DNA of 64,000 nucleotides from Saccharum officinarum. Taxonomy: Eukaryota > Streptophyta > Magnoliopsida > Poales > Poaceae. The translations under genes and the position numbers were made by a program. Below, one piece after another: positions 1-12,439 of this stretch. Numbering within the stretch: position 1 is the first letter of the stretch; every line of letters begins with the position of its first letter. The notes beneath the pieces are model-generated. The model saw nothing but the letters and a program-made list of their open reading frames with translations. It was not told the origin of the DNA and did not search any database. Where the stretch lies: the NCBI GenBank assembly GCA_020631735.1, contig CM036197.1, positions 50,267,880 to 50,331,879 of the forward strand. The letters run 5' to 3'.

Positions 1-1621
1 AGTCAGGAATATCAATGCCAAGATAGCAAGGGCAATAGAGGAGATGGGGTGACCTGGAAGATGAAGCAGGCAGATTCGAGGTTGGGGTCGGAGTAGAACA
101 TGGAGCCACTATCCACGCTGGCGGACGCCTTTTGGTGCTCAATGATGGGTTCCCACGCACCACACGCTCATTCTCGCTGCTGCTAATTCTTTGGCACACG
201 CTGTACATGGCAGCCCAGAGCATCGAGAGCTGCTGCGGTCACCGCTGCAGCGCCCGCTATGTTGAGCACCTGAGTACATAGCTCTGCACAAAGAATGACA
301 ACTACATTTATTTTTGTGTGCTTCTAGGCTGTTTTGATGCTGCAGCTATTAGGTAATGCAAGTAAGCTGGAAAACAGCCATACATATTTAGATCACAGCA
401 GCAATTCAATATTTAGATCACAACAGCAATTCCAGGAAAACTTTTTTTTTTTTTTGACAATGAAGCATTCTTGTCCAGGAAATAACAAAAGGATTGCTAA
501 CTTAGTTTCAGGAAATAACAAAAAGAATCTGCTAATTCAGCTTCAGGAAATAACAAAAAGAAGTTGCCCCTCACTCACACCCTCCAACCACACCAAATCG
601 AGACTAGCCACTCGAATCCGGCGAGCCCGGCCACTCAAATCTGGCTTGTCCAAGAAGACAGTTGCTGTCCTAGAACGCTTACAAGATCCAGTTAGCAACT
701 TCTGAGTCATACACCAAAAACTTATCGAATGCAAGTTAGCATTGGTGCCATTGATGCTAAATGCCAAATGAAACAAGATCGGGCTGGTACCATTTTCGTG
801 TGCCTCCTTGCCGACCGGAGCTGAGGAAGTCGCTGCCATCGAGGAGCAGCAGGAAGCTGTACGATGCTCCAATGGATCAAGGACCGCACTCGACGGCGGC
901 GATGTACCGTACAGCTGGCTAGATTCGACTCCCTCGATTTCGCACCACCCGCGCCTGTCCGGAGCCAAGGCCCTCACACCGAGCTTTGTCCGCGCCGCGC
1001 CGAGCGGAGAAGTTCGCTGACCTCCGTCCACGCCATGCCAAGTCCAGGAGGTCAAGCCGCACGGAGAAGGCCGCGGAGCTCCGTCCGCGGGAGAATGCCA
1101 AAGCCACCACGGGGGCCACCGGCGCTGCAGGTCGCACGCCCCGCGCGAGGCCGACAGAGCAAAGGCTTCTTGCTTGCTGCTCCGGCAAGCAGGACAGAGG
1201 AGGCAAGCTTCTTGCTTGCTGCTTCGGCGGAGCAGAACGTGGAAAGAGATGCGTCTGCATCTGCCGATTGGTGACGAAAGAGCTGACCGGAGGGGATGAA
1301 GATAAGGACGTTTTATTTTTTATTTTTTTATTTATTACAAGCTGTGGGTCCCATGACCAAAAAAACTTAACCTAAAAACCCAAATAGCCCAAACGTTGGT
1401 GAAGGATCCCGAACATTGAAGTGCAGTGAGAGATTTAGCCGTATAAGCTGTAGTGATTAGCGAACACCACCTACCTTTTCGTATTTACATGAATTTTTGT
1501 GTATTTCGTACTTCTATGGTGAGCGAGATAATTGTTTGCCCTAACACCCTGTCTTTCAGGCATCATCAGCGAGCTTCGTCGAAGCTAAGTGTGACAAAGA
1601 GCGACTTAATAACAAGTGGTT
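1..1621. other. No recognisable gene; possible captured fragments
   Basis: Several open frames of 70 to 170 codons overlap here on both strands, but none shows a domain I recognise and their compositions look like chance reading of a GC-rich block (about 860-1270). That GC-rich block followed by AT-rich DNA resembles the first exon and promoter of a captured host gene, which is inference. The segment 1381-1621 may belong to the leader of the Helitron that follows, because an acceptor-like TTTCAG lies at about 1553-1558. Confidence 0.4.
476..560. repeat. Short tandem repeat, three units of about 34 bp
   Basis: The string CAGGAAATAACAAAA occurs at 476, 509 and 544, followed each time by a related A-rich spacer. 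A poly-T tract (about 441-455) lies just upstream. No function is evident. Confidence 0.75.
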
Positions 1622-1629
1622 GTATTCTC

Positions 1630-2139
1630 TATAGTTATAAATTTCGTTCCGATACCGGCCGGAATGCCCGGTACGTACCATTCCACCACGCTGACCGGAA
1701 CAAAAATAACTCTGTCCCGTACCGGCTGTTGTTCCGGCCATTCCATTGGTTACCGCCGTTCCGGACGGAACTGGTCACCTCGTTTATCTCGGTACCGGCT
1801 TTGCCTACTTTTGTGTCAGTGGCACACTGCGCTGGAACATGCATGGCGTGTGCACAAGCTGACCGACTGTGCAGTACTAGTATATGCCCGTCACTCTTCC
1901 CCTCCCTGTACGATGTGCTAACTTTGGATGTTAGAATTTATTGCGTCTATACTTCATTCTCAATTTTTAGTGAATGAGATTCAGTATAATGAACATATAA
2001 ATCAATACATATTATATTATAAGTAAGAAAATACATTTTCTTATATGTCAAGAACGGTACACCGGTATCGCCCGGTACCGAAACATTTCATTCCAAAGAG
2101 AAAACCGGAATGATCTCCGGAATGGAATTGATAAGTTAG
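1630..2139. mobile_element. Non-autonomous hAT-like element, 510 bp
   Basis: The element is flanked by a perfect 8-bp direct repeat GTATTCTC (1622-1629 and 2140-2147), the hallmark of hAT transposition. Its ends form a degenerate inverted repeat: TTATAAATTTCGTTCCG near the left end matches TTATCAATTCCATTCCG read inward from the right end at 13 of 17 positions. The interior is rich in GGAATG and CCGG strings and has no transposase. It lies a few bases upstream of the first Helitron coding exon, so it probably inserted in the Helitron leader. Confidence 0.75.
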
Positions 2140-2163
2140 GTATTCTCCACTGCACCAATCTTC

Positions 2164-5100
2164 ATGGACCAGTTGGATAATAATGGTGGTCGTAGTCCGT
2201 TCAAAAACTTGACAAACACTATAAGTGGAGATAACCGTTCATACATACATCCATATAAATGATTTGTGATGAACAAGGCATTGCATTAATTATTTGTGTA
2301 TATATGTGTGGAACAGGTGATCAGAGTACATCCAATACACAGGCAAAAGTTGAGGAAGCTAGGCAACGTAAAAGCGAGAGGGAAAAAGCACGATGGGCTA
2401 CAATGACTCAAGAAGAGAGGGATGAAAAAAATAAAAAAAAACGTCGGCAAGCATATCAGCTTAGAAAAGCAAAAACTACATTCGCTGGTGGGTCGAGAGG
2501 TGACACCATGGTCAAGCTACAACCAAGCTATTATTTATATTGATATATATGTGTGTTGTATAATAAATAGTATTTTAATAGATAAAGTTGAGTCAGACAA
2601 AAAAAAATATGGCCGACGAAGAAAATAGTGATTGGCTGCATAAAAACGATTCATCCCAACCAATACGATGGAATAAACACGTCAGGTATTGTTTTCGATT
2701 TTATGATGGCAGTTAGTTATTATATTGTTGCATGAAACATGTTTCACAAATTAATTAAGAATAGTAAAATGATACAAGTTACTTATTTAATGCTCAGCTG
2801 AAAGTGCAGACAACAACAGTGGAATTGACTCGACTACTTCACCACATGATGCCAATCTAGGTACACATTTATATTTTTTTGCAAATTAATTAAGAATGAT
2901 GTGTCCAAGTATACTTGAATAAATGATGGTGTTAATGTATCTGTGATTACTCAGGTCGAAGTGCAAACAACAGCAACATAATTGACCTGACTACTCCACA
3001 TAATCTCAATACAGGTACATTTTTATGATATTTATTTTTATAAACAAATAATACATAATGTTGTCTTTAAATTTTGAGTCTATGACATTTTATAAATAAG
3101 TTCAATTTATCAGGACAGATGCAGCATCTTCCTGCATCTGATTCTGTCAACTCCAAGGACCAACTTAGGAAGAGAGAGTCGAAAAACGCGTACTCAAGGA
3201 AATGGTATGCAAATCTGACACCCGAGGAGAAGACGGCTAGGCTAGAACGACAACGGGAGAAGTCTAAGACACCCGCATGAAAGGAGTCACTGAGAAATGT
3301 CCAGAGACAACACAGAGATGTGCAAAAACACACCGTGGACCCAGAGTCTATCGCCATGAAAAACCCGTTATTTACTCTTGAGCTTGTGTGGCCCACTGTG
3401 GGCGCATCTGGAGCTCATGGAACTACGACAAAATCCAGTGATTGGGTTATCTCGGAGTCCAGTGCAACACCTCTTTATATTCCTCCACCTAATGAGGAGG
3501 TCGATGATGAAGGATGCGATGAGTTACTGCCATGCCATATGACACATAGATCGCATGTTCCATCTGGGCAGAGACATGCATTGTTGACCTATCGTAACAC
3601 GATGTTTGAGCGTCGCATTGGTTCGAACACAAGGACATCTAATAAAGATGGTGACTACATGGCTGAAGACCAAGTGGGTGTTAACACGCCCTTGCCTCAA
3701 TCAGTCATGATTAACAACGGTAAATACTGATGCCTCATTATCCCATTTAGGTGACCTATATACCATATTATACCTAACCAATCCTTGGTCATTCCGTGAT
3801 TAACAGAAAATATAGGACCCAACATTCAAGCTACATCAGCTATACTGATGACACCATTGTTTGATGATTGTGAATGCATGGCTGAAGACTGAGTGGATGT
3901 TAACACACTCTTGCCTCAATCAGTCGTGACCAACAACGATAAGTATTGATGTCTCATTATCCCATTTAGGTGACCTAATTATATATCATATTATACATAA
4001 CTCAACCATGGTCATTGCATGATTATCAGAAAGGACATGAGCTAGCCTTCAGCCTAGGTTAGACGCACCGACGACACCACTATTTAATGACAGTGGTAAT
4101 TTATACTATTTTCTAACATTCTATAAACTATTTGAACTCCTTTGTTTATTTTTACCCATAGTTCTACTAACTCACGTATCTTTGACGGCCATAGATGATG
4201 ATGAGGGAGATATATTTGAAGAGGATGAAGAAGAGGATGAGGGATACCTGTTTGCTGGGCAAGGCATTTGTGTGAAAGACCGAATAGAAATTAAATCTTC
4301 CACTGCTTTATCCTAAACTATTGTGGCTTAAATGTTATTTCAGATGAGAAAGATGATGACGATGTCCAAGACAATGACCTTAAGGAAGACACAACTTTTG
4401 TCCCTCAAGTACTTGACTAATACGATGAGGTGTATAGTAACATGCCTACAGATACACATATGCTAAAACCTGTTGCAAATTGCGAGCACTGCGATGCGAA
4501 AAGGTTTGAGCATGAACCACATGGGTTCTGTTGTCGCAATGGAAAGATCGAGCTCAATGAACCGAATGTACCGGATGAGCTTATGAGGCTTTGGTCAAGT
4601 AACGACGCAAATGCTAGGCACTTCCATAACAGCATTAGGTTTTTCAATGGCCATTTCTCTTTCACTTCTCTATATTGTCACCTCGATAGCGCTACTGCAA
4701 GCATGAAAAATAGTGGCATATACACCTTCTGTGCACATGGCCAGATCTATCACAACATAAGGTCATTTGGTAGAGAAGATGGTAAGGAGCCAAGACATCT
4801 TGAGCTTTACTTCTACGACGATGATCCAAGCCTTGAGATAAGGAAGTCATTGAGAGGCTTGTGGCCATCCTTCGTGATAACCCATACTCAAAACATCTTA
4901 GGAGTGTGGGCTAGGCAGACCACCTTGAGGACTATCATGTCACACTAAACCTTGACCAAAGGCTAGACCAAAGAACATACAATGTGCCATCAACTTCAGA
5001 GGTGGATGTTGTTTGTATCGAGGGAAGCGAACTACTTGGTCAGTTCTAGAATAGTGTTGTCCCGCATGGGAAAGATAGAAGCAGACACGACATTCGCTTA

Positions 5101-5260
5101 TATCATGGATGTTATGATGCTCTTTCATACCCTCTATTCTTCCCTAAGGGTGAGCTTGGGTGACACATGGATATTCCAAAGAAAGGAGTTAGTATGGAAG
5201 AAGTCGTCGAGTACCGTGCCCTGCAGAAGGCTCGTAGTGGGTCAGAAGAAGAAACAGGTT
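2164..5260 (+). pseudogene. Helitron RepHel N-terminal exons (broken)
   Basis: A short frame from ATG 2164 to the stop at 2260-2262 begins MDQLDNNGGRSPFKNLTN, typical of the start of grass Helitron proteins. A basic segment follows (about 2320-2510, EEARQRKSEREKARWATMTQ), then another (about 3120-3300), small serine- and asparagine-rich exons (about 2800-3010), and a conserved block at 4430-4948 containing a CxxC...CC zinc-finger-like pattern and the strings RFFNGHFSFTSLYC and HLELYFYDDDPSLE. The part after 4949 continues in other frames to about 5260. Several parts are duplicated (see findings). Exon joins are uncertain, and frame changes show that it is not functional. Confidence 0.75.
3650..4033 (+). 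repeat. Tandem duplication of an exon plus intron in the Helitron
   Basis: A block starting near ATGGCTGAAGAC at 3659 recurs at 3878, about 219 bp later. Both copies continue with a TTAACAC...TTGCCTCAATCAGT coding stretch and then the same intron-like sequence (CTCATTATCCCATTTAGGTG). The second copy has an in-frame TGA directly after the shared start. The copies have diverged, so the duplication is not recent. Confidence 0.8.
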
Positions 5261-5546
5261 TGTTATTCTTCTTATTTAAATACTTTGCCATATACCTCAA
5301 TGGTTATTCTACGAACTACTCTAATTCATGGCTATTTTTGTAGACTCCCCTAGTAGACTATGCGTGTCTATGCGTGACTACTACTGCTACAAGTTTTAGA
5401 TGCGTCCAAGAATATTTAACCCCATATTGTATGGCAAGTGTTTGTTCCAGTAGTTTGCAGTTGACACGTACATCAAGATTGAGAGTTCTCGATTAGATTA
5501 TATATGCAACCATCAAGATGATATTAGGGCTGACCTCTACTAAGGA

Positions 5547-6382
5547 TTGGTTGATAGCCTACATGCCGGTGAAGGTAGAGCAGAAGCTGTTGGAAAGCGG
5601 ACAGTGATGCCTTCATTGTTTATTGGAGGCCCACGTGACATGAGGCATCGGTACATGGACGCCATGGCTTTGGTACGGAGGTTTGGTAATCCAGGCATCT
5701 TCCTCACTATGACATGTAACCTGAACTGGGATGAGATCAAGCGTGAACTCTACCCTGGCCAGACGCCATAGGATCATCCAGATCTCGTTGTTCGGATATT
5801 TAGAGCAAAACTACAAGAGGTAAAGGATAGGCTACTAAAAAAGGATATCCTTAGAAAGGTGTGGATGCATGTTTATGTTGTGGAGTTCCAGAAAAGGGGT
5901 CTGCCATATGCACATTTTTTGCTAATCGTGGATAGAAAGTACAAGATCACGTGCCCAGAGCAGTATGATCGCCTCATCTCAGCTGAGCTCCCAAACAAGA
6001 AGAAGTACCCAGTCTTGTACAAGATGGTTATCAAACATATGATGCATAGCCCTTGCGGAGTGCTTAATCGCGATTGTCCATGCACAAAGGATCGTGATTC
6101 CTGCAAGAACCGTTACCCTAGACCTTTCTGCGACGTCATAGTACAGGGCAAGGATTCATATCTAGTTTACAGACGGCGTGAACATGGCCAAAAAGAAAAA
6201 GTTCATGGACATGAGCTTGACAACAAATGGGTCGTGCCTTACAACTCGTATCTCTTCCGTCTGTTCAACTGCCACATCAAAGTTGAGGCATGTGGGAGCA
6301 TCAAGGCAGTCAAGTATCTATTTAAGTACATTTACAAGGGTCATGACCGGTCGGTTGTGGCTGTGAGAGAGGCTGACAAGGA
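5547..6382 (+). pseudogene. Helitron Rep (HUH) domain, 5' part, disrupted
   Basis: This is the rolling-circle Rep nuclease of the Helitron. The first Rep motif is seen as NPGIFLTMTCNLNW (about 5689-5730). The HUH motif reads GLPYAHF at 5898-5918, where plant Helitrons normally have GLPHAH; codon 5907-5909 is TAT instead of CAT, so the first catalytic histidine is lost. The tyrosine motif is present as YLFKYIYKGHD (about 6316-6350). A stop at 5769-5771 separates the first motif from the rest. The frame then enters a hAT element at 6383 and resumes at 10128; removing the element with one 8-bp repeat restores the frame, which runs on with ADKEDSEGKVDEIKQY. Confidence 0.9.
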
Positions 6383-9300
6383 TAAGAATGGCAACGGGGT
6401 GGGTTCGGATCGGGTGGAGTGTTTAGGCACCCAAAACCAAAACCTAAATCCACCCCGAACACCGATTCGAGTGGAAATTCATCCCTGAAACCGAAACCCA
6501 CGGATACCCGAAACTCGACAGATTAACCGAAACCCGAGGATATTTCAATAAATAAGCAAGGACAACAATACAAAACATGATAAATAATTGATGAATGTAG
6601 AGAAATTGTTCTAATTAAATATGTACAGAACATGCAAGTAGCAGGCTAGCAGCTATGATACACATGTACAAGCGTACAACCATGTCCAAAACATAGTCCA
6701 GGCGTCCAGAACATAGTCCAAAGTCCAAACTTCCATAGTCCTGTGTCTAGATTTCATTACATACATACAGAACATGCTTACATGCAAGGCATAGTCACAT
6801 AGAACTTACAGAACATCCAGAACATGATACGCTACACTTGAGATTATTCAAATAGATAACAGAACTGGAGAAGCAACCCACAGATTGAGATGTAGCAGCA
6901 GCTTGAGATCCACTTGAAGCACCAGGAGCCAACATTGCTCACTTCCTGACAAATGCAAAAAGGCAAACACATACATGGGATGGGTGAAAGGTCTCTGTTT
7001 GGTTTTGGTAATTGAGTAACAACTTAGGTGGACTAATATGTGGTTATGTGAGATACACAGAAGATTAGTCTACAAGTGATGGTATCATGAAGGAGCCTAT
7101 TGCACATGAGACATGACATGGAGTCATGTGACCAAGGTAGAGAAGATCAAGATGAGGCTTGGCTTGATGGACCGGTTGCTAGGGTGAAGGGCAAGTTGTG
7201 TGATGGCTTGGCGTCAAAGGACCGAGGCAACGGTGAAGAGTAAGTGAGGTCAAGATCGATGAACCAATACGGTCACGTGATGATATGAAGTGGATCATAT
7301 CATTTGGTGATTGGTTGGTGCATGTGTTGCATCAACGTCGGAGGAGTTGGAATGGAATGCGCAAGGCAAAGGTATAACCATAGGGCATTTCCATTTCACC
7401 GGGCATAGGTGTGTAGAGAAGTTGATGACCGGGTTTAGAATAGATGGCCGTAATATCAAGAGGGGCAAACTTGTTTGCATATCGGTCATCTAGTGCCACT
7501 TGAGCGATCTAACTTTGCATACGTGTTAGGATCGAGTAGCGAGGCAAGTTGAGTGCCTAATTCCTTCGAAGAAAATGTTTGTGAAAATGCTAACACACTT
7601 GCACATGTTGTTGAACACTTGGTGGTGTTAGCACCTTTGCGAAGGCGGTGGAGTTTGAGCGATAGAGAGGGTTTGTGGAGATTTGGAGTTTTCGAGGAGT
7701 TGGAACTACTATTTTTCTTTACGCCGTTGTCGAGATTTGGAGGCGATGTCACGTAGTATTTCATGAGCTAAAACATGTGCTTTAGTGATACACATACTTA
7801 GTCTAGCTCATAAGTGAAAGGGCGAATCAAGCGGAACGAGAAAACGACGAAAATTCGCTGAGTTATGAGCGACAGACGCTGGCGCCGCGAGCGATAGACG
7901 TGGGCACGCAGCGTCTGACGCTAAAACCTAGCTGAGAGGGTTGACGTGAGCGTGTTAGACGCGGTGTTGCGGTTGCATCAGACGCGGCTGCGTGTACTGT
8001 TTTAGCGTATGACGCTGAAGGGTTTCACGGGCGAGCGCGCGGTGGCTGCGACAGATGCTGGACTGCGTCTGTCGCTGAGTCGACAGACGCGTCCGTCGAG
8101 CGTTCGGCGAAAATGGCTTCTGGACCACTTCTGACGGTGGCGAGGCGGCGTCTGTCGGTCGCGACAGACGCGTCTGACGCAGTGGGCGCGAACGCGATGA
8201 TTTCAAATGGTCGAACACGTGGCAGCCATAGGAGCGACGGACGCTACTGTGCAGCGTCTGTCGGTTCAGCGACAGACGCTACTGTGCAGCGTCTTTCACC
8301 CCCGAAAATTGCCCAGTGAGGTTTCTAACAGCTCTATTCGATTGTGGGCTTATAAATAGAAGTTGTGGCCGGCCTTGGCTGTGAGCTGAGCACACTATAG
8401 TCTTTGTGACTTATGTGGTAGTGCTTGGGAGCCCTCTAACTCACTCATGCTTGATAGTGTTCATCGGATCGAGTGAGAGAGTGATTCTAGTGCGTTGCTT
8501 TGAGAGATTGCATCGTGTGGCACTAGGTGATCGTGTTGCAAGCCGGTGGTGCTTGTTACTCTTGGAGGTTGCCACCTCCTAGATGGCTTGGTGACTTGTG
8601 GCTCCGTTGAAGCTCGCAAGAAGATTGTGCGAGGCTTCGGAGAAGCTTTGTGAGGGGGATTGTGCTTACCCCGCGGGGATCGCGAAGAGCAACTCTAGTT
8701 GAGCGTGTCATTGAGCTACCACACTTGATGGTGGGTTCTTGCGGCGCCTTTTGAGAGGCTCAGTGTGTGACCGATTAGCCGTCGAACCACGAAGTGTTGG
8801 TCGACACAACGGGGACGTAGCTTGGTGGCAACCAAGTGAACCTAGGGAGAAAATCACCGTGTCAACATTGTCTACTCTTCTCGGTGGTTTGCCTTCATGC
8901 AACACAAGCTTGTATTTACTTTCATATATATCTTGCTTGTGTAGTTGCTCTTGTTCTAGTTGTGCTTGTGTAGCTAGCTAGATATCTTCTTGCTTGTGTA
9001 GCTAGAAGTATCCCTTTGCATGGCTAATTTGGTTTGTGTAACCTTGTTAGTCACATTGCTTAGTGTGTGTAGCTAAGTAATTTGCGCTCTCTAATTTGGC
9101 ATTGGTTGCCTTGTTATTGAGCTTTGCTAGCAAGCTTAGGCTTTGTGCTTTTGCTTCACTAGTTATGTAGGAGCTCCCTCAGTTGGCAAAGTACTAGTGT
9201 ATAGGTTTGTGTGACCTTGCTCTAGAATTGATTAGGTGAGCTCTTGCTTAGCTTTGCATCTTTGTTGTCTAATTAGAATCATTTCTAAGGTGCTTAAGAA

Positions 9301-10119
9301 CTTAGTTAGAGGGGTGAAGTCTTGGCTAGACCGATAAGTTTAATTCCGCATTTGTTTCGGTTAGCTGATGTGTTTAATTTTTAGAAAGGACTATTTACCC
9401 CCCTCTAGTCCGCCATCTCAACCCTTCAATGGGTCTCTGTACTAGATTGACACTTAGATGATGCATGAAATTTGAGATATAGGGACTAGGAAAGGGATGC
9501 GCCACCATACCTGCTGGGAGCCTGGGTTAGCCTCCATAGCTCCACCCTCTGCTTCGTCGTGTCCTCGCCTCCTACCCTCCCCATAGGCCTTGTGCGCCGG
9601 CGGGCCGCCCCTGCAGGCCGTGCACGCTCTGGACCTGGTGGCGCCGCTGCTGATGCCGGCAGCTACTCCGGTTTGGACGGGGGCGGGGCCAAGACTCGAG
9701 GAGGCCACCCACCGCCGAGCGCCGTGAGCCTATCGGGGTGAGGACGTGAGGCGCTGGTCACTGAGGCCGCCGTCGCCTATCGGGCCAGGGTCTCGGGGAT
9801 TCGGGAGCCTGACCGCCTGACTCGGTGAGTCCTAAGGTCACCGTGGGGTAGGAGGGGAATGGGTGAGGGTGAGGCGCTGAGGGTGATAGTGAGGATTCCG
9901 GCGTTATATAATAGGGTTGTTAGCTGGGCCTCTGGTAGGCTGTCTGTTTCGGGCCCCGATGGAGCTCCACGGGTGAAAATAAACATCCGCCCCAAACCCG
10001 TGGGATTTTGGGTATCCAAACCCGAAAATCCATGGGCGAAAACTTGGAACCAAAACCGAAAACTGCAAACCCAAAAATCTATGGATATCTGCCCCGAACC
10101 CGACCTGCTGCCATCCTCA
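6383..10119. mobile_element. Non-autonomous hAT element interrupting the Helitron Rep gene
   Basis: A perfect 8-bp direct repeat GACAAGGA flanks it (6375-6382 and 10120-10127). The ends form an inverted repeat of about 25 bp: the left end starts TAAGAATGGCAACGGGG and the right end, read inward, starts TGAGGATGGCAGCAGGT; both continue into GGGTTCGG. About 1.3 kb belongs to the element itself; the rest is an inserted solo LTR. No transposase is visible. The GC-rich part near 9560-9760 may be a captured host fragment. Confidence 0.9.
6985..9428. mobile_element. Solo LTR, 2444 bp, nested in the hAT element
   Basis: The sequence starts TGAAAGG and ends CCCTTCA, a TG...CA pair with short inverted ends, and is flanked by a perfect 5-bp direct repeat ATGGG (6980-6984 and 9429-9433). 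No second LTR, primer-binding site or polyprotein lies inside, so I read it as a solo LTR left after recombination. Its centre (about 7860-8310) is dense in GCGTCTG and its reverse complement CAGACGC. A few short open frames inside show no domains. Confidence 0.88.
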
Positions 10120-10127
10120 GACAAGGA

Positions 10128-10875
10128 GGATAGTGAAGGAAAAGTTGATGAGATCAAGCAGTACAGAGATGCTAGATGGGTAACCCCCTAGAAGCCTTGT
10201 GGAGGATATACGGGTTTGATTTGAGTGATAGGTACCCTGTTGTTTTGCCCTTACAGCTACATATTTCAGACATGCACATGGTGTCGTTTCACCGACGCAA
10301 GGGGACTCGATGAGTGCTTGATCGTCTAGGTGTAGACAAGTCAATGCTTACAGCGTACTTCGAGAAGAACAGGACAGATGCAACAGCTTGAGGTATATTG
10401 TACCGGCACTTTCCCGAGTTCTACACGTGGCAAGCATAGGGCAAAGTTTGGCAAAATAGGGTACGTCATGATACATTATGACAGATTAGAAGAATCGTGT
10501 CTATCAATCTAGCTAAGGGGGGAGCGTTACTATCTTAGGGTTCTCCTTAACCACGTGGTAGGTGCAACCTCCTTTGAGTGTCTAAGGACCATGGATGTCA
10601 AAATCCTACCGACCTTCCATGAAGCTATAGAAAGAAGGGGCCTAATCGAACACGACACGCTGAATGAGAGTCTTACTGAGGCAACCGATTGGATGATGCC
10701 ATATGCGTCGCGAAGGCTCTTTGCAACAATATTGGTATTTTGTGAGCCCAGCGATGTGTTTGGACTGTGGGAGAAACACAAGGAGGCAATGTCAGAGGAC
10801 TACAAGTGCAATAATCAATCCACCTTTATGGTGGAGCAGATGATCCTCATAGATATTCAAAAATTACTATAATCA
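10128..10875 (+). pseudogene. Helitron Rep–helicase linker, broken
   Basis: The Rep frame resumes after the hAT element with KVDEIKQYRDARWVTP (10141-10188), and the related text continues in shifting frames (for example LPLQLHISDMHMVSFHRR at about 10250). A 105-codon open stretch (10555-10872) covers the ECLRTMDVKILPTFHEA part, then stops just before the helicase. Stops at 10189-10191 and elsewhere show it is dead. Confidence 0.75.
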
Positions 10876-12439
10876 ATGCAGAAGGATATAAAAATGTACC
10901 CACTTCCTAATATCGACGACACATATAACGCCTCTTGTGATATTCCCAGAGAGATTTTTGAGGAGGCTAACGAGGATGATGTGGCTCTTTCAGACACCCT
11001 TAACATGGAGCAGCGGGCTGCATACGATGAGATTATGTCCACGATTGATACCGACATGGGGGTCTCTTCTTCATGGATGGTCCTGGTGGGACTGGAAAGA
11101 CTTATCTGTACAAAGCTCTTCTTGCTACTATACGCAGTCAGAAAAAGATTGTTGTGGCAACAACTACATCTGGTGTTACGACCTCAATAATGCCTGGTGG
11201 CAGAACCGCCCACTCGCGCTTCAATATTCCCCTCACCATCAATGATGGGGCTTTTTGCAGCTTCATGAAACAAAGTGGTACCGCCAAGCTACTTTAGACC
11301 GCATCCCTTATTATTTGGGACGAGGTGACAATGATGAAGAGGCAAGGTGTCGAGGCGCTAGACAACAACCTTCATGATATATCATGGATCGTCCTAACCT
11401 GCTGTTTGGGGGAAGACTATGGTGTTTGGTAGAGATTTCAGGCAGTTCTCCCAGTTGTTTGAAGAGGGTCGAGGGCTCAGGTAGTCGGTGCCTCGCTGCG
11501 GATGTCGTACCTTTGGGATTCCATGCGACATCTAAAACTGGTGCACAACATGAGGGTAAAGAGTGACTCCTATTTTGCAGAATACCTATTGCGCGTCGGT
11601 GGAGGTTCTGAGAAGACGAATGGCGATGATGAAATCCGTCTTCCTTGTGATATATGCGTACCACACATCGGGGAAGATAGTGATCTTGATACGCTAATTG
11701 ATGGCATATTCCCTAACCTCAATGCAAATATGTCAAGCAAAGATTATATCACCTCTCGAGCGATATTATCTACGCGGAACGAGTGTGTTGATATGATTAA
11801 TATGAAGATGATAGGTCGTTTCCACAGAAATGAGATGGTGTACCATAGCTTTGACTGTGCGGTGGATGATCCGCACAACTACTACCTGAGGAATTCCTTA
11901 ACACTTTGACACCCAATGGTCTGCCGCCACATGTGTTAAAGCTGAAGATTGGTTGCCCGGTCATATTACTTAGGAACATTGACCCTGCTAACGGACTTTG
12001 TAATGGTACCAGGCTTATCATACGGGGGTTCCAAAAGAATACCATAGACACAGAAATTGTGTTGAGGCAGCATGCTAGAAAGCAAGTTTTTCTGCCTCGT
12101 GTACCCTTATCCCCGTCAGATGATGAGATATTCCCTTTCCAATTTAAGCAAAAGCAATTTCCTATTAGGCTCAGCTTCGCAATGACTGTTAACAAGACAC
12201 AGGGGCAGACTATCCCTAACGTTATGGTATACTTGCCAGAACCAGTGTTCTCACACGGCCAATTGTATGTAGCGCTATCAAGAGCCACGACAAGATCAAA
12301 CATTAGGATCTTGGACGTGTCGGCTACTGAGAAGGACATGAACAAGGAGAAAGGGAAAGGAGAGGGGAAGAGGAAGAAGAAACTGGCAAAGGATATATTC
12401 GCGAAGAATATCGTATATAAAGAGGTTCTAACTCCATGA
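10876..12439 (+). pseudogene. Helitron Pif1-like helicase domain, broken
   Basis: The Walker A motif reads DGPGGTGKTYL (about 11076-11108) and Walker B reads IIWDEVTM (about 11306-11330). A TAG at 11295-11297 lies between them. Later motifs follow in other frames: LDTLIDGIFPNLNANM and AILSTRNECVDMIN (about 11690-11800), and a clean final stretch at 11906-12439 with GLPPHVLKLKIGCPVILLRN, MTVNKTQGQT and YVALSRATTRSNIRIL. The frame changes at about 11500 and 11905. A lysine- and glycine-rich tail ends the protein at 12439. Confidence 0.92.

Noticed and set aside
543..1055. 170-codon minus-strand frame near the window start
   Set aside because: No recognisable domain, and a mixture of GC-rich and repeat-derived sequence; other frames in the same region are equally open.
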